Positions 8,622 through 18,153 of a stretch of 43,385 nt of DNA are shown here, piece after piece. The notes under the pieces are model-generated. The model did no database searches and was not told the origin of the DNA. It saw only the letters and a list, made by a program, of their open reading frames with translations. Numbering within the stretch: the first letter of the stretch is position 1; each line of letters opens with the position of its first letter. Source of the DNA: Clostridia bacterium (lineage in GTDB: Bacteria > Bacillota > Clostridia > Oscillospirales > CAG-382); contig JAFQHW010000035.1 in the NCBI GenBank assembly GCA_017397805.1, forward strand, positions 1-43,385. The letters are read 5' to 3'. A program made the translations under genes and the position numbers.

Positions 8622-8650
8622 TTGACTGATGGGCGTTTATAAGTTATACT
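8622..8650 (+). promoter_or_regulatory. Sigma-A promoter for the dockerin glycosidase gene
   Basis: TTGACT (8622-8627), a 17-base spacer and TATACT (8645-8650) lie about 54 bases before the ATG at 8705. The 237-base divergent region 8468-8704 is otherwise AT-rich; only a weak extended -10 (TGCTATTCT) was seen for the opposite lipoprotein gene. Confidence 0.75.
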
Positions 8651-8704
8651 GTAGAGGAATGGGCGCAATTTGTTTGCCAAATACAAATGCAGGAGATTTT
8701 AGCT

Positions 8705-11230
8705 ATGACAGGAATTAAAAAAGGCCTATATTTATTGCTGACTTTGGTATTGTTGCTTAATACCGTAGCTGTTGGCGGTATCTTTGGTTTTTCTGCCTCT
8801 GCCGCAGACAGTCTTACCCTTATTAACGGCAGTACTTTAAAGATTTCGGGCAACTATCTTATGGATATCGTTGCAGGTACTTCCGCAAGCACTATAATCG
8901 GCAACTTCGTTGAGAACGTTACCGTTACCAAGGCAAGCGGTGTTGCAGTATCGGATACTTCCGTTGTCTGCACGGGTTACATCGTTGCCAACGGCAGTGC
9001 AAAGCTCAGCATCGTTATTTCCGGCGACGTAAGTCTTGACGGTAGCATTGACTCTACCGACCTTATGGGTATCGAGAGCTGTGTTTCCAACGGTGTCGGT
9101 GTTGCGGGCGCTAAGGGCAACGCTGCCGACATAAATTCCGACGGTATCATTTCCTCCGTTGACGTGCTTTTCATTCAGAACCACGTAGGTGGCGGCGAAA
9201 GTGTATTTAAGCGTCTTTACGGTGCTAAGTTCGTTTTAAGCGAAAACACCGCAAAGTATGCTTCTGCTTCCGATGCAAAGGCGGGCACAAACTCTACGGG
9301 TACTGCGGCTGCAGGTACGTATTACGTGTACAAGGCATACCCCCACGGCTTGAACGGTATGTATAACATCACCACCGATTCTACGGGCGCCGTAGCAGGC
9401 TTTTGGGTAAACCTTAAGGATAGCAGTTCTGCCGTAACGGGCACTCCTTATGCCGTTGTTACTACCATTAACAAATACGCCTCTTCTTCTGATGCGTTGA
9501 ACAAGATCAATCCCACCGGCACTATCGATGCGGGCACTTACTATATCTACAACGCATATCCCAACGGCTACAACGGTATGTATAACCTTACCTTGGACAC
9601 TACCGGTGCTACCGCAGGCTTCTGGATAAACCCCAACGAAAACGTTAAGAAGGCGGCTACTTACGTGCTTAGCGTTGACGTACCCAAGTACGGCTCTGCC
9701 GCTAACGCTGTGTCCAAGGTTAACTCCACGGGCACTGCAACCGCAGGTACTTACTATATTTACAGCGGCTATCCTCAGGGTCTTAACGGTATGTATAACC
9801 TTACTACCGACCCCACGGGGGACACTGCAGGCTTCTGGATCAATCCTTCTGAGATTTCTTCCGGTTTTGTTAACGCTAACGGCACCGTAAAGCTTAGCCG
9901 TAATATCAATAAGTATTCCTCTTCTACCGACGCGGCACATCAGACCAATATAACCGGCACCGTTGATAAAAGCACTACTTATTACGTATACAAGAACTAT
10001 CCCAACGGTGTGAACGGTGTTTACAACATCACCACCGACCCCACGGGCGCTACCGCAGGTTGCTGGGTAAATCCCGTGGAAAGCCTTGCTCCCAAGCTTA
10101 ATTACAACACGGTAAAGGCTGTTTGGATCTCCCAGTACGAGATAAACTCCATGATCCGTAACTATACAGGTCAGTATTCCAAGAGCACCTTTACCTCCAA
10201 GGTTAACAAGGCGCTTACCGCCGCTAAGGAAACGGGCTTCAACACCATTATGGTTCAGGTTCGTCCTAACGGTGACAGCTTCTATCCCTCCAGCTACTAT
10301 CCTTACTCCAAGTATATAGTTGGCAGCTACGGTAACACTTCTTCCTACGACCCCTTCCAGGTAATTGTTGACGAAGCGCAGAAGCTTGCTCTTTCCGTAC
10401 ACGCATGGGTTAACCCCCTCCGTTTGATGAGCACTTCCGAAATAGCTTCCGTAAGCAGCTCTTACCTTATCAAGCAGTGGTATAACAGCTCCTCCTACAA
10501 AGGCACTTATATCGTTGCTTATAACGGCACCTATTATCTCAACCCCGCTTACGAAGCAGTTCGTAACCTTATAATTGACGGCGTTGAGGAAATTTGTAAC
10601 AACTACAACGTTGACGGTATCCATTTTGACGACTATTTCTATCCCACTACCGACGCTTCCTTCGACCAAGCGGCATTTACCGCCAGCGGTCAGTTAAGCA
10701 GAGGTACCTTCCGCCGTTCTTGCGTAAACCTCCTTGTAAAGGGTGTTTACAGCGCTGTTAAGGCTATTGACGACGATATTATCTTCGGTATATCCCCCTC
10801 CGGTAACATTACCAACAATATGGATATGTACTATGCAGACGTTAAGACTTGGGCGAACAACGAAGGCTACGTTGACTACTTGGCACCTCAGCTTTATTGG
10901 GGCTTCCAGCACACCGTAAGTCCTTACGAAACCGCTTTGGCAAGCTGGGTAAACCTTATCGGCGCAAAGGATTACGTAAAGCTTATCGTTGGTCTTGACC
11001 TTTCCATGGCGTCCGGTGAAACCGATTCCTATGACGGTACCGAATGGAGCACTTATAAAGACGTAATTGCAAGACAGATTTCCGTTTCCTCTACTAAGGA
11101 GAACTTTGCGGGCGTATGTCTGTTCAGTATGCAGTACTACTACAACGTAAGCTCCGGCGCCTACGTAAGCGGACTTACGGCTGAACGTCAGAACTTCACC
11201 CCCGTAATCAAGGCACTTTACGTAGATTAA
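8705..11230 (+). CDS. Secreted dockerin / SH3-like repeat / GHL10-type (DUF187, YngK/DigH-like) glycoside hydrolase
   Basis: The 841-residue secreted protein has four regions. A signal peptide (1-36) is followed by a beta module and a dockerin-like pair of Ca-binding loops (about 107-160: DVSLDGSIDSTDL and DINSDGIISSVDV). Four SH3-like repeats follow (about 174-236, 250-311, 320-382, 395-458), each with GTYYVYKAYPHGLNGMYNIT-like and AGFWINP-like patterns. The C-terminal TIM-barrel domain (about 467-841) starts with VKAVWISQYEI, includes VDGIHFDDYFYP (about 636-647) and resembles PF02638 enzymes, which in E. coli DigH act on denuded peptidoglycan glycans. ATG 8705 is chosen because AGGAGA at 8691-8696 is 8 bases upstream. 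Cell-wall hydrolysis is the likely role; the real substrate is not known. Confidence 0.88.
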   Translation: MTGIKKGLYLLLTLVLLLNTVAVGGIFGFSASAADSLTLINGSTLKISGNYLMDIVAGTSASTIIGNFVENVTVTKASGVAVSDTSVVCTGYIVANGSAKLSIVISGDVSLDGSIDSTDLMGIESCVSNGVGVAGAKGNAADINSDGIISSVDVLFIQNHVGGGESVFKRLYGAKFVLSENTAKYASASDAKAGTNSTGTAAAGTYYVYKAYPHGLNGMYNITTDSTGAVAGFWVNLKDSSSAVTGTPYAVVTTINKYASSSDALNKINPTGTIDAGTYYIYNAYPNGYNGMYNLTLDTTGATAGFWINPNENVKKAATYVLSVDVPKYGSAANAVSKVNSTGTATAGTYYIYSGYPQGLNGMYNLTTDPTGDTAGFWINPSEISSGFVNANGTVKLSRNINKYSSSTDAAHQTNITGTVDKSTTYYVYKNYPNGVNGVYNITTDPTGATAGCWVNPVESLAPKLNYNTVKAVWISQYEINSMIRNYTGQYSKSTFTSKVNKALTAAKETGFNTIMVQVRPNGDSFYPSSYYPYSKYIVGSYGNTSSYDPFQVIVDEAQKLALSVHAWVNPLRLMSTSEIASVSSSYLIKQWYNSSSYKGTYIVAYNGTYYLNPAYEAVRNLIIDGVEEICNNYNVDGIHFDDYFYPTTDASFDQAAFTASGQLSRGTFRRSCVNLLVKGVYSAVKAIDDDIIFGISPSGNITNNMDMYYADVKTWANNEGYVDYLAPQLYWGFQHTVSPYETALASWVNLIGAKDYVKLIVGLDLSMASGETDSYDGTEWSTYKDVIARQISVSSTKENFAGVCLFSMQYYYNVSSGAYVSGLTAERQNFTPVIKALYVD

Positions 11231-11243
11231 TTAAGAGGTTTTT

Positions 11244-12350
11244 ATGTACACAAGCATACCTAAACTCGGCTTTGGCATGATGCGTTTGCCTATGATTGGC
11301 AAAAGCGTGGATATTGAGCAAACTAAAACCATGGTAGACCGCTTTATAGAAGCAGGTTTTACCTATTTCGATACGGCGCGCGGATATATAGAAGGTCTTT
11401 CCGAGCGCGCCGTAAAGGAAGCTTTGTCCGACCGATACCCCAGAGATAAGTATCTTTTGGCTGATAAATATTCCTGGTGGTGCGTTAAGGACGGGGACAG
11501 CGAGGGGTTCTTTAACTCTCAGCTGGAACGCACGGGAGTTGAATATTTTGACTTCTACCTTATCCACGCCATTGATAAAAGCAGTTACGAAAAGTATAAC
11601 GAGCAAAATGCGTGGCAGTTTTGTGCGGAGCTTAAAAAGAAGGGGCTCATTAAAAACTTCGGTTTTTCCTTCCACGATGATGCGGAGTTTTTGGATAAGC
11701 TGTTGACGGAGCACCCTGAGGTGGATTTCGTTCAGCTTCAGCTTAATTATCTGGATTGGGAAAGCAAGTCCGTCCAGTCCGAAAAATGCTACCACGTGGC
11801 AAGAAAGCACGGCAAGGACGTAATAGTTATGGAGCCCGTAAAGGGCGGCGCCTTGGCGGTTCTGCCTGAGGATTGCCGTAAAATGCTTGCGGCGGTTACC
11901 CCCGATAAAAGTCCCGCTTCCTTCGCGTTGCGCTTCGTTGCTTCCCTTGACGGGATAATAACGGTGCTTTCGGGTATGTCGCTTACGGAGCAGGCTGAGG
12001 ATAACATTGCCACCATGAGCGAGTTTATCCCCCTTTCCGCTGAGGAGACCGAGGCAGTTGCCGCGGTGGCGGAGTATCTTGAGGCTGTACCCACGGTGCC
12101 TTGCACTGCTTGCAAGTACTGCGTTGAGAATTGCCCTATGGGTATTGCCATCCCCGGAATAATCAGGGGCGCTTATAACAGCTATCTGAGCTATGATAAC
12201 CTGCCCATGTCCAAGGACAAATATAAGTTTGCCCTTTCAAACGGCAAGGGCGCGGATGAGTGCATCGCTTGCGGTGCGTGCTTGGAGGTTTGCCCCCAGA
12301 AAATAGAAATACCTTCCATTTTAGAGAAGTGTAAAAAACTTTTCTGCTAA
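11244..12350 (+). CDS. Aldo/keto reductase with C-terminal 2x[4Fe-4S] ferredoxin domain
   Basis: The 368-residue cytosolic oxidoreductase has an aldo/keto reductase barrel at the N-terminus with the catalytic set Asp43, Tyr48 (FDTARGY), Lys75 and His108 (YLIHA). A C-terminal ferredoxin-like domain has two cluster motifs, CTACKYCVENCP (about 287) and CIACGACLEVCP (about 340). This architecture is common in anaerobic Clostridia; the substrate is unknown. It starts 13 bases after the glycosidase gene with an AGAGG ribosome binding site, so the two are likely co-transcribed, although no functional link is evident. The bidirectional terminator at 12409-12450 follows. Confidence 0.92.
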   Translation: MYTSIPKLGFGMMRLPMIGKSVDIEQTKTMVDRFIEAGFTYFDTARGYIEGLSERAVKEALSDRYPRDKYLLADKYSWWCVKDGDSEGFFNSQLERTGVEYFDFYLIHAIDKSSYEKYNEQNAWQFCAELKKKGLIKNFGFSFHDDAEFLDKLLTEHPEVDFVQLQLNYLDWESKSVQSEKCYHVARKHGKDVIVMEPVKGGALAVLPEDCRKMLAAVTPDKSPASFALRFVASLDGIITVLSGMSLTEQAEDNIATMSEFIPLSAEETEAVAAVAEYLEAVPTVPCTACKYCVENCPMGIAIPGIIRGAYNSYLSYDNLPMSKDKYKFALSNGKGADECIACGACLEVCPQKIEIPSILEKCKKLFC

Positions 12351-12369
12351 CAGGGAATATAAAATTCAC

Positions 12370-12410
12370 TCCACGAAGTTTGACGACTTCGCGGGGACCC
12401 CGACAAGAAA
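12370..12410 (-). repeat. Dispersed hairpin element, copy A (GGGGACCCCGA family)
   Basis: The hairpin CCACGAAGT-TTGAC-ACTTCGCGG-type stem is followed by GGGGACCCCGACAAGAAA. The same stem design, loop (TGACG) and flank recur at 38713-38749 and 38756-38796. On the minus strand it sits directly 3' of the unique terminator hairpin of ddh, separated by TTCTTGTC. Confidence 0.7.
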
Positions 12411-12450
12411 TGCCCGACCTCTCGAAAAGGTCGGGCATTAGTTTTGTTGT
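12409..12450. terminator. Bidirectional terminator between the aldo/keto reductase and ddh
   Basis: The 12-bp stem AATGCCCGACCT / AGGTCGGGCATT with a CTCGAAA loop is followed on the plus strand by AGTTTTGTTGTTTT. The minus-strand side has a shorter tail (TTTCTTGT) and would end the long ddh-side operon. Confidence 0.85.
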
Positions 12451-12458
12451 TTTATGGG

Positions 12459-13442
12459 TTATAACAGGTTTTTCCTCAACTCGGCACCGCTTAAAGCGCT
12501 TAAATATGCGGGCGGTACGTCAAACAAGGTCTTGCAACCCGTCATGCCCTCGTTGCTCATACGGTAAGCGGCGCGGGCGCAAGCGGCTATAACAGACGAG
12601 GTGAATTCGGGGTTAGAGTCCAGCTTCAGGCTGTACTCGATAACGTGGCTGTTTTGCCTTTCTGCTCCCGTCTTACCGCAACGGATAACGAACCCACCGT
12701 GGGGGATGCCGCTGTGGTCACGCTTCAGCTCCTCGGCGCTTATAAAATGCACCGTGGTTTCATACTCGTCAAAGTAGTTGGGCATGGTCTTTATCTCGGT
12801 TTCTATTCTTGCCTTGTCGGCACCCTCGGCAACCACCACGAAGCACTCTCTGCGGTGCTTTTCCCCCGTAGAAAGGGTGGGATTTTCCCCTTTACGCACG
12901 GCTTCAAGGGCGCTTTCAATGGGAATGGTGTACTGCTTGGCATCCAAAACGCCGTCAATACGGCGGATAGCATCGGAATGCCCTTGGCTTACGCCCTTGC
13001 CCCAGAAGGTGTAGTCCTTACCCTCGGGCAATATCGCCCCCGCGTAAAGGCGGTTAAGGGAGAACATACCCGGGTCCCAACCGCAGGAGATAAGGGCGAT
13101 CTTTCCGCCCTCTTTTGCCGCGTTATCCACCGCCTCAAAGTGCTGAGGAATTTTTGCGTGGGTATCAAAGCTGTCCACCACGTTAAAATCCTTGGCATAT
13201 TGGGGTGTCTGCTTGGGAAGGTCCGTGGCACTGCCGCCGCAAAGCACCAAAACGTCTATCTTGTCCTTGTAATCAAGAACGCTGTCAGCGGAATATACCG
13301 AAGCGCCCTCGGTCAATAGCTTGAGGCTTTTTGGGTCTCTGCGGGTGAACACACCGAAAAGTTCCATATCGCTGTTTTGGGAAATAGCACACTCTAAGCC
13401 TTTGCCTAAGTTGCCGTAACCCATTATACCTATTCTGATCAT
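12459..13442 (-). CDS. ddh: meso-Diaminopimelate D-dehydrogenase
   Basis: The 327-residue NADPH enzyme converts L-tetrahydrodipicolinate plus ammonia to meso-diaminopimelate in one step, supplying cell-wall cross-links and lysine. The N-terminal Rossmann motif is IGIMGYGNLGKGLE, and family blocks CGGSATDLP, VDSFDTHAKIP, ISCGWDPGMFSLNR and KGVSQGHSDAIRRI are all present. The length is typical. AAGGAG lies 8 bases before the ATG. It follows the surface hydrolase gene by 25 bases, is the last gene of the long minus-strand run, and is ended by the hairpin at 12409-12450. Confidence 0.97.
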   Translation of the reverse strand: MIRIGIMGYGNLGKGLECAISQNSDMELFGVFTRRDPKSLKLLTEGASVYSADSVLDYKDKIDVLVLCGGSATDLPKQTPQYAKDFNVVDSFDTHAKIPQHFEAVDNAAKEGGKIALISCGWDPGMFSLNRLYAGAILPEGKDYTFWGKGVSQGHSDAIRRIDGVLDAKQYTIPIESALEAVRKGENPTLSTGEKHRRECFVVVAEGADKARIETEIKTMPNYFDEYETTVHFISAEELKRDHSGIPHGGFVIRCGKTGAERQNSHVIEYSLKLDSNPEFTSSVIAACARAAYRMSNEGMTGCKTLFDVPPAYLSALSGAELRKNLL

Positions 13443-13467
13443 AGCATTTTCTCCTTGGTGTCGGTAC

Positions 13468-14724
13468 TTATTTCTTCTTCTTTTTAGCGGCGATTATGCC
13501 TATTATGCCGCCTAAAACTGCCGCAGCACCTGCGATGATACCGATCTTTGCGCCGCCGGAAAGACCGCCCTTGCCGCCTTCGGCTACAGAGCTTTCTTCT
13601 TCCGCTTTTTCTTCAACGAACTCAGCCGTTATTTCCATATTGCCCTTTACGGTGCATTCGATGTAAAGACTGCCGTTGTCGTCCGTTACGAACTCGCTTT
13701 CAACGCCGTTTATGTAAAGCTTTTCGGGCACAAAGCCTTCCGTAGGCTCCATTTCTATGCTGAACTTATCGCCTATGCGCAGTTTTTCCGTAGTTTCGGT
13801 TAACTCTTCGCCTTCCTTGGTAAGCACGTTTACGGTGTAAAGACGGCAATCTTCAATAAGCCACTCCAACAAATAGGGATCCTTAACCTCTTCCATAGCA
13901 GGGGTCCAAGCGTTGTGGCCCTTGCCTTGGAATTCCGTATAATGCACGTCGGCGCCGATCTTTTCAAGGGCTTCAACCATTTCTCTGGTGCCTTTAACGG
14001 GAACGGAAACGTCGTTATCGCTGTGGAAGGTCCATATTTTTATGTCTTTAAGGTTTTCAGCGTGGGAGGGGTCACCGCTTCCGCAGATGGGGAAGATGGC
14101 GTTGAACAGTTCGGGGTAGCGGGTTGCCAAGTCCCAAGTGCCGTAACCGCCCATGGACATACCGCCAAGCATTACGTTATCCTTGTCTGCGTTGTCTTCT
14201 TCAAGCACTTTAAGTATAAGCTCGTAAACAGCGTTAAGGGGCGGGCTCATAGGTACTTCGTCAATATTGTAAGAGTTTTGATTGTAAGGAGTGTTTACCC
14301 ACTGGTTTTCCTTGTGGCACTGAGGTGCGATAACTATGTAAGGCACGTCGGCAAGCACTTCCTCAGCACTTGGAGAGATAAGATAATTAACGGTGGATAT
14401 TTGATCTCTTAACTGTTGTTCGTTATTGTCGCCTTGACCGCCCGAACCGTGAAGGAACACGAATACCATAGCGGGGTTTGCCTTATCCTCTGCGTTGTAT
14501 GCGGGGGAATAATATTTGCGGTAGGGAAGCACCGTACCGTCAGAGCTTTCAAAGCTCAAAGCCTCCATTATTTCCAGAGATTCACTTTTGCCAACGTTGG
14601 TTATAAGGGAATAATCGCGCTTTGCCGTAAGCTCCTCAGAGCTTTCAGCCGCGTGTACGCTGATTCCTGTAAGCACTATGCCCGCCAAAGCACCCAATGC
14701 GATAAGCTTGATAAAAGTCTTCAT
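13468..14724 (-). CDS. Surface-anchored alpha/beta hydrolase (esterase/peptidase-like), catalytically intact paralogue
   Basis: The 418-residue protein has a signal peptide (1-26) and an alpha/beta-hydrolase domain (about 55-300). The oxyanion-loop motif LHGSGG (91-96), nucleophile elbow GGMSMGG with Ser190, an acid in HSDNDVSVPV (Asp236 or Asp238) and His270 (GKGHNAW) form a plausible triad. A beta-repeat region (about 300-370), a Glu/Ser linker, a C-terminal transmembrane helix and a five-lysine tail follow. It resembles secreted prolyl-oligopeptidase/LpqC/CE1-like esterases; the substrate is unknown. GGAGGA precedes the ATG. A diverged paralogue with lost catalytic residues lies at 36174-37421. 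Confidence 0.87.
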   Translation of the reverse strand: MKTFIKLIALGALAGIVLTGISVHAAESSEELTAKRDYSLITNVGKSESLEIMEALSFESSDGTVLPYRKYYSPAYNAEDKANPAMVFVFLHGSGGQGDNNEQQLRDQISTVNYLISPSAEEVLADVPYIVIAPQCHKENQWVNTPYNQNSYNIDEVPMSPPLNAVYELILKVLEEDNADKDNVMLGGMSMGGYGTWDLATRYPELFNAIFPICGSGDPSHAENLKDIKIWTFHSDNDVSVPVKGTREMVEALEKIGADVHYTEFQGKGHNAWTPAMEEVKDPYLLEWLIEDCRLYTVNVLTKEGEELTETTEKLRIGDKFSIEMEPTEGFVPEKLYINGVESEFVTDDNGSLYIECTVKGNMEITAEFVEEKAEEESSVAEGGKGGLSGGAKIGIIAGAAAVLGGIIGIIAAKKKKK

Positions 14725-14743
14725 TTCAAGTCCTCCAAAAATT

Positions 14744-17700
14744 TTATATTTTGCATTCTATTGCCTTACCTAAGGCAAAGGAATAAATATACGCTTTTGT
14801 AACGGGCTTGCCCGTTGTTTTTTCCACGTACAGACTGTAAAGCTTTAGCTGTACGCCGTGTTTTTCCGCAAGAAGGGATTCCATCCCCGCTTTTGCATAG
14901 TCGGTCTTATAGTCCACCAAGGTGTAGCCGCCCTCCTCGTTAAGGAAGAAGCAGTCGATAACACCCTGCAAAAGGGGTGAGCTTTCAGCACCGAAAAGTG
15001 CGCCGTCTAAGGTGGTGGTAAACCGCTTCTCTCGGTAAAGCTTGGGCGATGCCTTCATCTTGCCGTAAAGCTCCGCCTTGAAGAAGCGTTCCAAGGCTCC
15101 CTCATCCATTAAAGTGCGTTCTTCTGCGGAGATAAAACCTTTCTCCAAAAGTCTGTCCGCTTCTGCCTTTACGCTTTCCTCCGCCCTTGCAAAGTCTGCA
15201 AACTGCATAAACAAATGGTTTGCCGTGCCTTTTAGTGCGGCAGTAGGCTTTGCTGTGATTGCAAACGCAGGCTCCCGTTCCGTTGCCTTGGATACCGCCT
15301 TAGGACGGAAGATGCCCTCGGCATCCTTTTCTATAAGGGAGGCGGAAAGCTTAAGAAGCTGTGCGCCCTCCGCTTTTTCCGTTGGGGAAATAGCGGGCAA
15401 GGGCAGCTCCTCGTACTCCGTATCTTCCGCTATCAGCGTTTCCGATTCCGAGGCAGAATCGGTAAGCATATCCTTTACCCGTATATTATAATACATTTCT
15501 TCGTTTAATGCAACAGCATCGGCAATTAAATCAAAGTAGCTGCCGCTTTTATTTTTTTCCGTACACTCGCTATAGCTCTTTTTTAAGGTAGCGGTTATAT
15601 AAAGCTTTTCCGCGGCGCGGGTAAAGGCAACGTAAAGGATACGCAGTTCCTCCGCTATAGCGCGCTTATCCTCTGCCCACAGCTCCGCTTGTCTTAGCAA
15701 TGTGTCCGTATCCACCCCTGATTTTTGCCGTTTAAGCTTAACGAGCACACCGTTTCTATAGCTTACGGTTATGGGCTGTTTGCGGTCTGCCTTTTTAAAA
15801 TCACTGCCGCAGTCCGCCACGAAAACTATGGGGAACTCCAAACCCTTGGAGCCGTGTATGGTCATAAGCCTTACACCCTCACCCGCATCCTCTTTTTCAG
15901 CGGTGGGGCTGCTTTTCGTTTCCTCCAGCCTTTGCAAATACTCCGTAAACACGCTTACGCCTTTGTAGCTGTTGTCCTCCATGCTCATGGCAAGTCGGTA
16001 AAAGGCAAGCAGGTTTGCGCGGTAAAGCTTCTCCTTGCCTTGGGGGGCGAAGGACATAATTCTGCTTTCCTCATAGAAGTGCCACAGCAGCTTGTGGACG
16101 GGCAATATCAAGGCCTTCGTGCGGTAAATACCAAGCTTTTCCAAAAACAGCTTGCACTTTTCCGATAGCTCGTCTTTGCCGCCCTTGTTAAGCAAGGGCT
16201 TCGTTTTAAGCTTCTTATAGGGCAACTGCGCCGCCTTAAAGCGGTAAAATCTGTTTCTTTCTCTGTTGCCCAAGGCGGTATGGCGCATATCCTCGTACAG
16301 GGACGAGCCGCCTCTGCGGATACTTAAAAGCTCGTCGGCGGTGAACTTAAAAACGGGACTTCTCAGCAACGCCGCCAAGGACGTATCATCGGTGGGGTTA
16401 TCAATTACCCTCAGGGCGGAGATTACCAAAAGCACCTCCGGTTGTTTTAAAAGCTCCTCCTTGCCTACGGAAAGGCTTACGGGTACACCTTTTGCGCTAA
16501 GTGCCGTGGCAAAAGCTTTAAGGGGCGCGCCTCTGCGGCACAGTATGGCGATATCGGAAGGCTTTCTGCCCCCTTTGATAAGCTTTACGACCTCTGCCGT
16601 TATATACGCCGTTTCCCCTTCGTTGTCGGGCGCGTTTTCAAAAACGCGTATTTCCGTCTTCTCGCATTTTTTACTGTTTTTGCTGAAGACCAAGGCTTCT
16701 TCTTTGTAGTCGCTTCCTGCGCTTTCTACGGTGTATATTTTGCTGAAGACGTGGTTGCAAAAATCCACTACCCCCTTGTCACAGCGGAAGTTTTCTTTAA
16801 GCAGGATCTTTATGCCCTCGCTGTCGTCGCCGTCACCGAACTTGTCACGGTAGGAGATAAAAAGGTCGGGATAAGCGCCTCTGAAGCCGTATATGCTCTG
16901 CTTAACGTCGCCTACCATAAACCGCTTGCCCGTACCGATAAGCCTGAAAATGGTGTCCTGCAATGGGCTTACGTCCTGATATTCGTCAATATATACCTCT
17001 TCATAGGCAGCGGCAAGCTGATGGCAAAGGGGCGTTTTTAAAAGTCCTTTGGGGGTTCTTTCCACAAGCAAGTCCAAAAAACATTGCTCGCCGTCGGCAA
17101 AATCTATCACCCCGCGGCGGTTTTTTTCTTCTCTGTAGGCGCGGTCAAGTCGGCTGATAAACTCAAGGATACCCTCCAGCACCTCGGCGGTGTAGCGGTA
17201 TTCGGTCTTTAGCTCCTCCTCGGTGCAAGCGAAGGTCATAAGGCCCTTGCGGTTCTTTACAAAATCCTCGTAAGCCTTAACGTAGCCGTCGCTGCATTTG
17301 TTTGGTCGTCGTAAACCAACGGTTAGGGCGGATTCCGCGGAAAAGGCATCGTACCCTTGGGAAAGGGCGGTGTTTAAAGCCGTAAGCAGTCCGTCCAGCG
17401 TTTCGGCATACTGAGCCTGTTTTTCGTTTTCCGCCGTAGCGTAAAGGATTTTTATGTCCTCCTCCATGGCTTTAAGCTTTTCTTCTATGCCTATCTTTAC
17501 GGTCTTGCCGTGGTTAGACTCCAAAAAATCCTTGTAGCTGAATAGTTTTTCCTCTTCCAAGTATTCGTCCACCTTGGAGTGAAGCCATTCTATATAAAAA
17601 GGATAGGACCGTATGGCTTTGTATAGACCTACCATGGCAGTTATCAGCCCCGAATCGCTTTTGTGGTTTGCAAAATTGTCAAGCAATATATCTATATGTA

Positions 17701-18139
17701 CGCTGTCCTCGTCGCAAAGCTCGGTAAGCACCTTTTCAGCGCTGTCCGTAAGCAACGCACCGCAAAGTGCCTCGTCACCTACGGAGGTGCCTCCCAGCTC
17801 CAAAGCGGTGGCGTATTGCTTTACGTATTGCAAGCAAAAGCTGTCAATGGTGCCGATGTCTGCCGTGGGTAAGGCATAAAGCTGCCTTAAATAACCCTTG
17901 TTGTCGGGATGAGCGTCGCACAGCTCCTTTAATCGGGCGGAAAGCTTTGCCTTTAAGTCGGCGGCGGCAGAGTTTGTAAAGGTTACAACCAAAAAATCCC
18001 CTATATCCGCGCCGGATTCTATTTTTTTAAGCAGTCGCTTGGCAAGCACCGTGGTTTTGCCGCTTCCCGCACCGGCAGAAACAAGCATATCCTTGCCGCC
18101 ACGGTCTATTGCGTTTTTTTGTGATGTAGTTAAGTTCAT
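14744..18139 (-). CDS. addA: ATP-dependent helicase/nuclease subunit A (AddA)
   Basis: The 1131-residue UvrD-like helicase with C-terminal RecB-family nuclease resects double-strand breaks together with AddB. Visible are Walker A AGAGSGKT (22-29), the DExx box YIDEYQDVSPLQD, FMVGDVKQSIYGFRGAYPD, late helicase motifs (LMTIHGSKGLEFP and LRILYVAFTRA) and the nuclease motif LVDYKTDY (about 1075). The ATG at 18137-18139 is chosen because the family start MNLTTSQKNAI falls there; a longer in-frame start would overlap addB. It lies 14 bases downstream of addB. Confidence 0.96.
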   Translation of the reverse strand: MNLTTSQKNAIDRGGKDMLVSAGAGSGKTTVLAKRLLKKIESGADIGDFLVVTFTNSAAADLKAKLSARLKELCDAHPDNKGYLRQLYALPTADIGTIDSFCLQYVKQYATALELGGTSVGDEALCGALLTDSAEKVLTELCDEDSVHIDILLDNFANHKSDSGLITAMVGLYKAIRSYPFYIEWLHSKVDEYLEEEKLFSYKDFLESNHGKTVKIGIEEKLKAMEEDIKILYATAENEKQAQYAETLDGLLTALNTALSQGYDAFSAESALTVGLRRPNKCSDGYVKAYEDFVKNRKGLMTFACTEEELKTEYRYTAEVLEGILEFISRLDRAYREEKNRRGVIDFADGEQCFLDLLVERTPKGLLKTPLCHQLAAAYEEVYIDEYQDVSPLQDTIFRLIGTGKRFMVGDVKQSIYGFRGAYPDLFISYRDKFGDGDDSEGIKILLKENFRCDKGVVDFCNHVFSKIYTVESAGSDYKEEALVFSKNSKKCEKTEIRVFENAPDNEGETAYITAEVVKLIKGGRKPSDIAILCRRGAPLKAFATALSAKGVPVSLSVGKEELLKQPEVLLVISALRVIDNPTDDTSLAALLRSPVFKFTADELLSIRRGGSSLYEDMRHTALGNRERNRFYRFKAAQLPYKKLKTKPLLNKGGKDELSEKCKLFLEKLGIYRTKALILPVHKLLWHFYEESRIMSFAPQGKEKLYRANLLAFYRLAMSMEDNSYKGVSVFTEYLQRLEETKSSPTAEKEDAGEGVRLMTIHGSKGLEFPIVFVADCGSDFKKADRKQPITVSYRNGVLVKLKRQKSGVDTDTLLRQAELWAEDKRAIAEELRILYVAFTRAAEKLYITATLKKSYSECTEKNKSGSYFDLIADAVALNEEMYYNIRVKDMLTDSASESETLIAEDTEYEELPLPAISPTEKAEGAQLLKLSASLIEKDAEGIFRPKAVSKATEREPAFAITAKPTAALKGTANHLFMQFADFARAEESVKAEADRLLEKGFISAEERTLMDEGALERFFKAELYGKMKASPKLYREKRFTTTLDGALFGAESSPLLQGVIDCFFLNEEGGYTLVDYKTDYAKAGMESLLAEKHGVQLKLYSLYVEKTTGKPVTKAYIYSFALGKAIECKI

Positions 18140-18153
18140 ATTACCGTCCCGTC

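Noticed and set aside
9225..10078. CRISPR array or DNA tandem repeat at the four similar segments
   Set aside because: The similarity is at protein level with period of about 210-225 bases inside an uninterrupted coding frame; these are SH3-like protein repeats.
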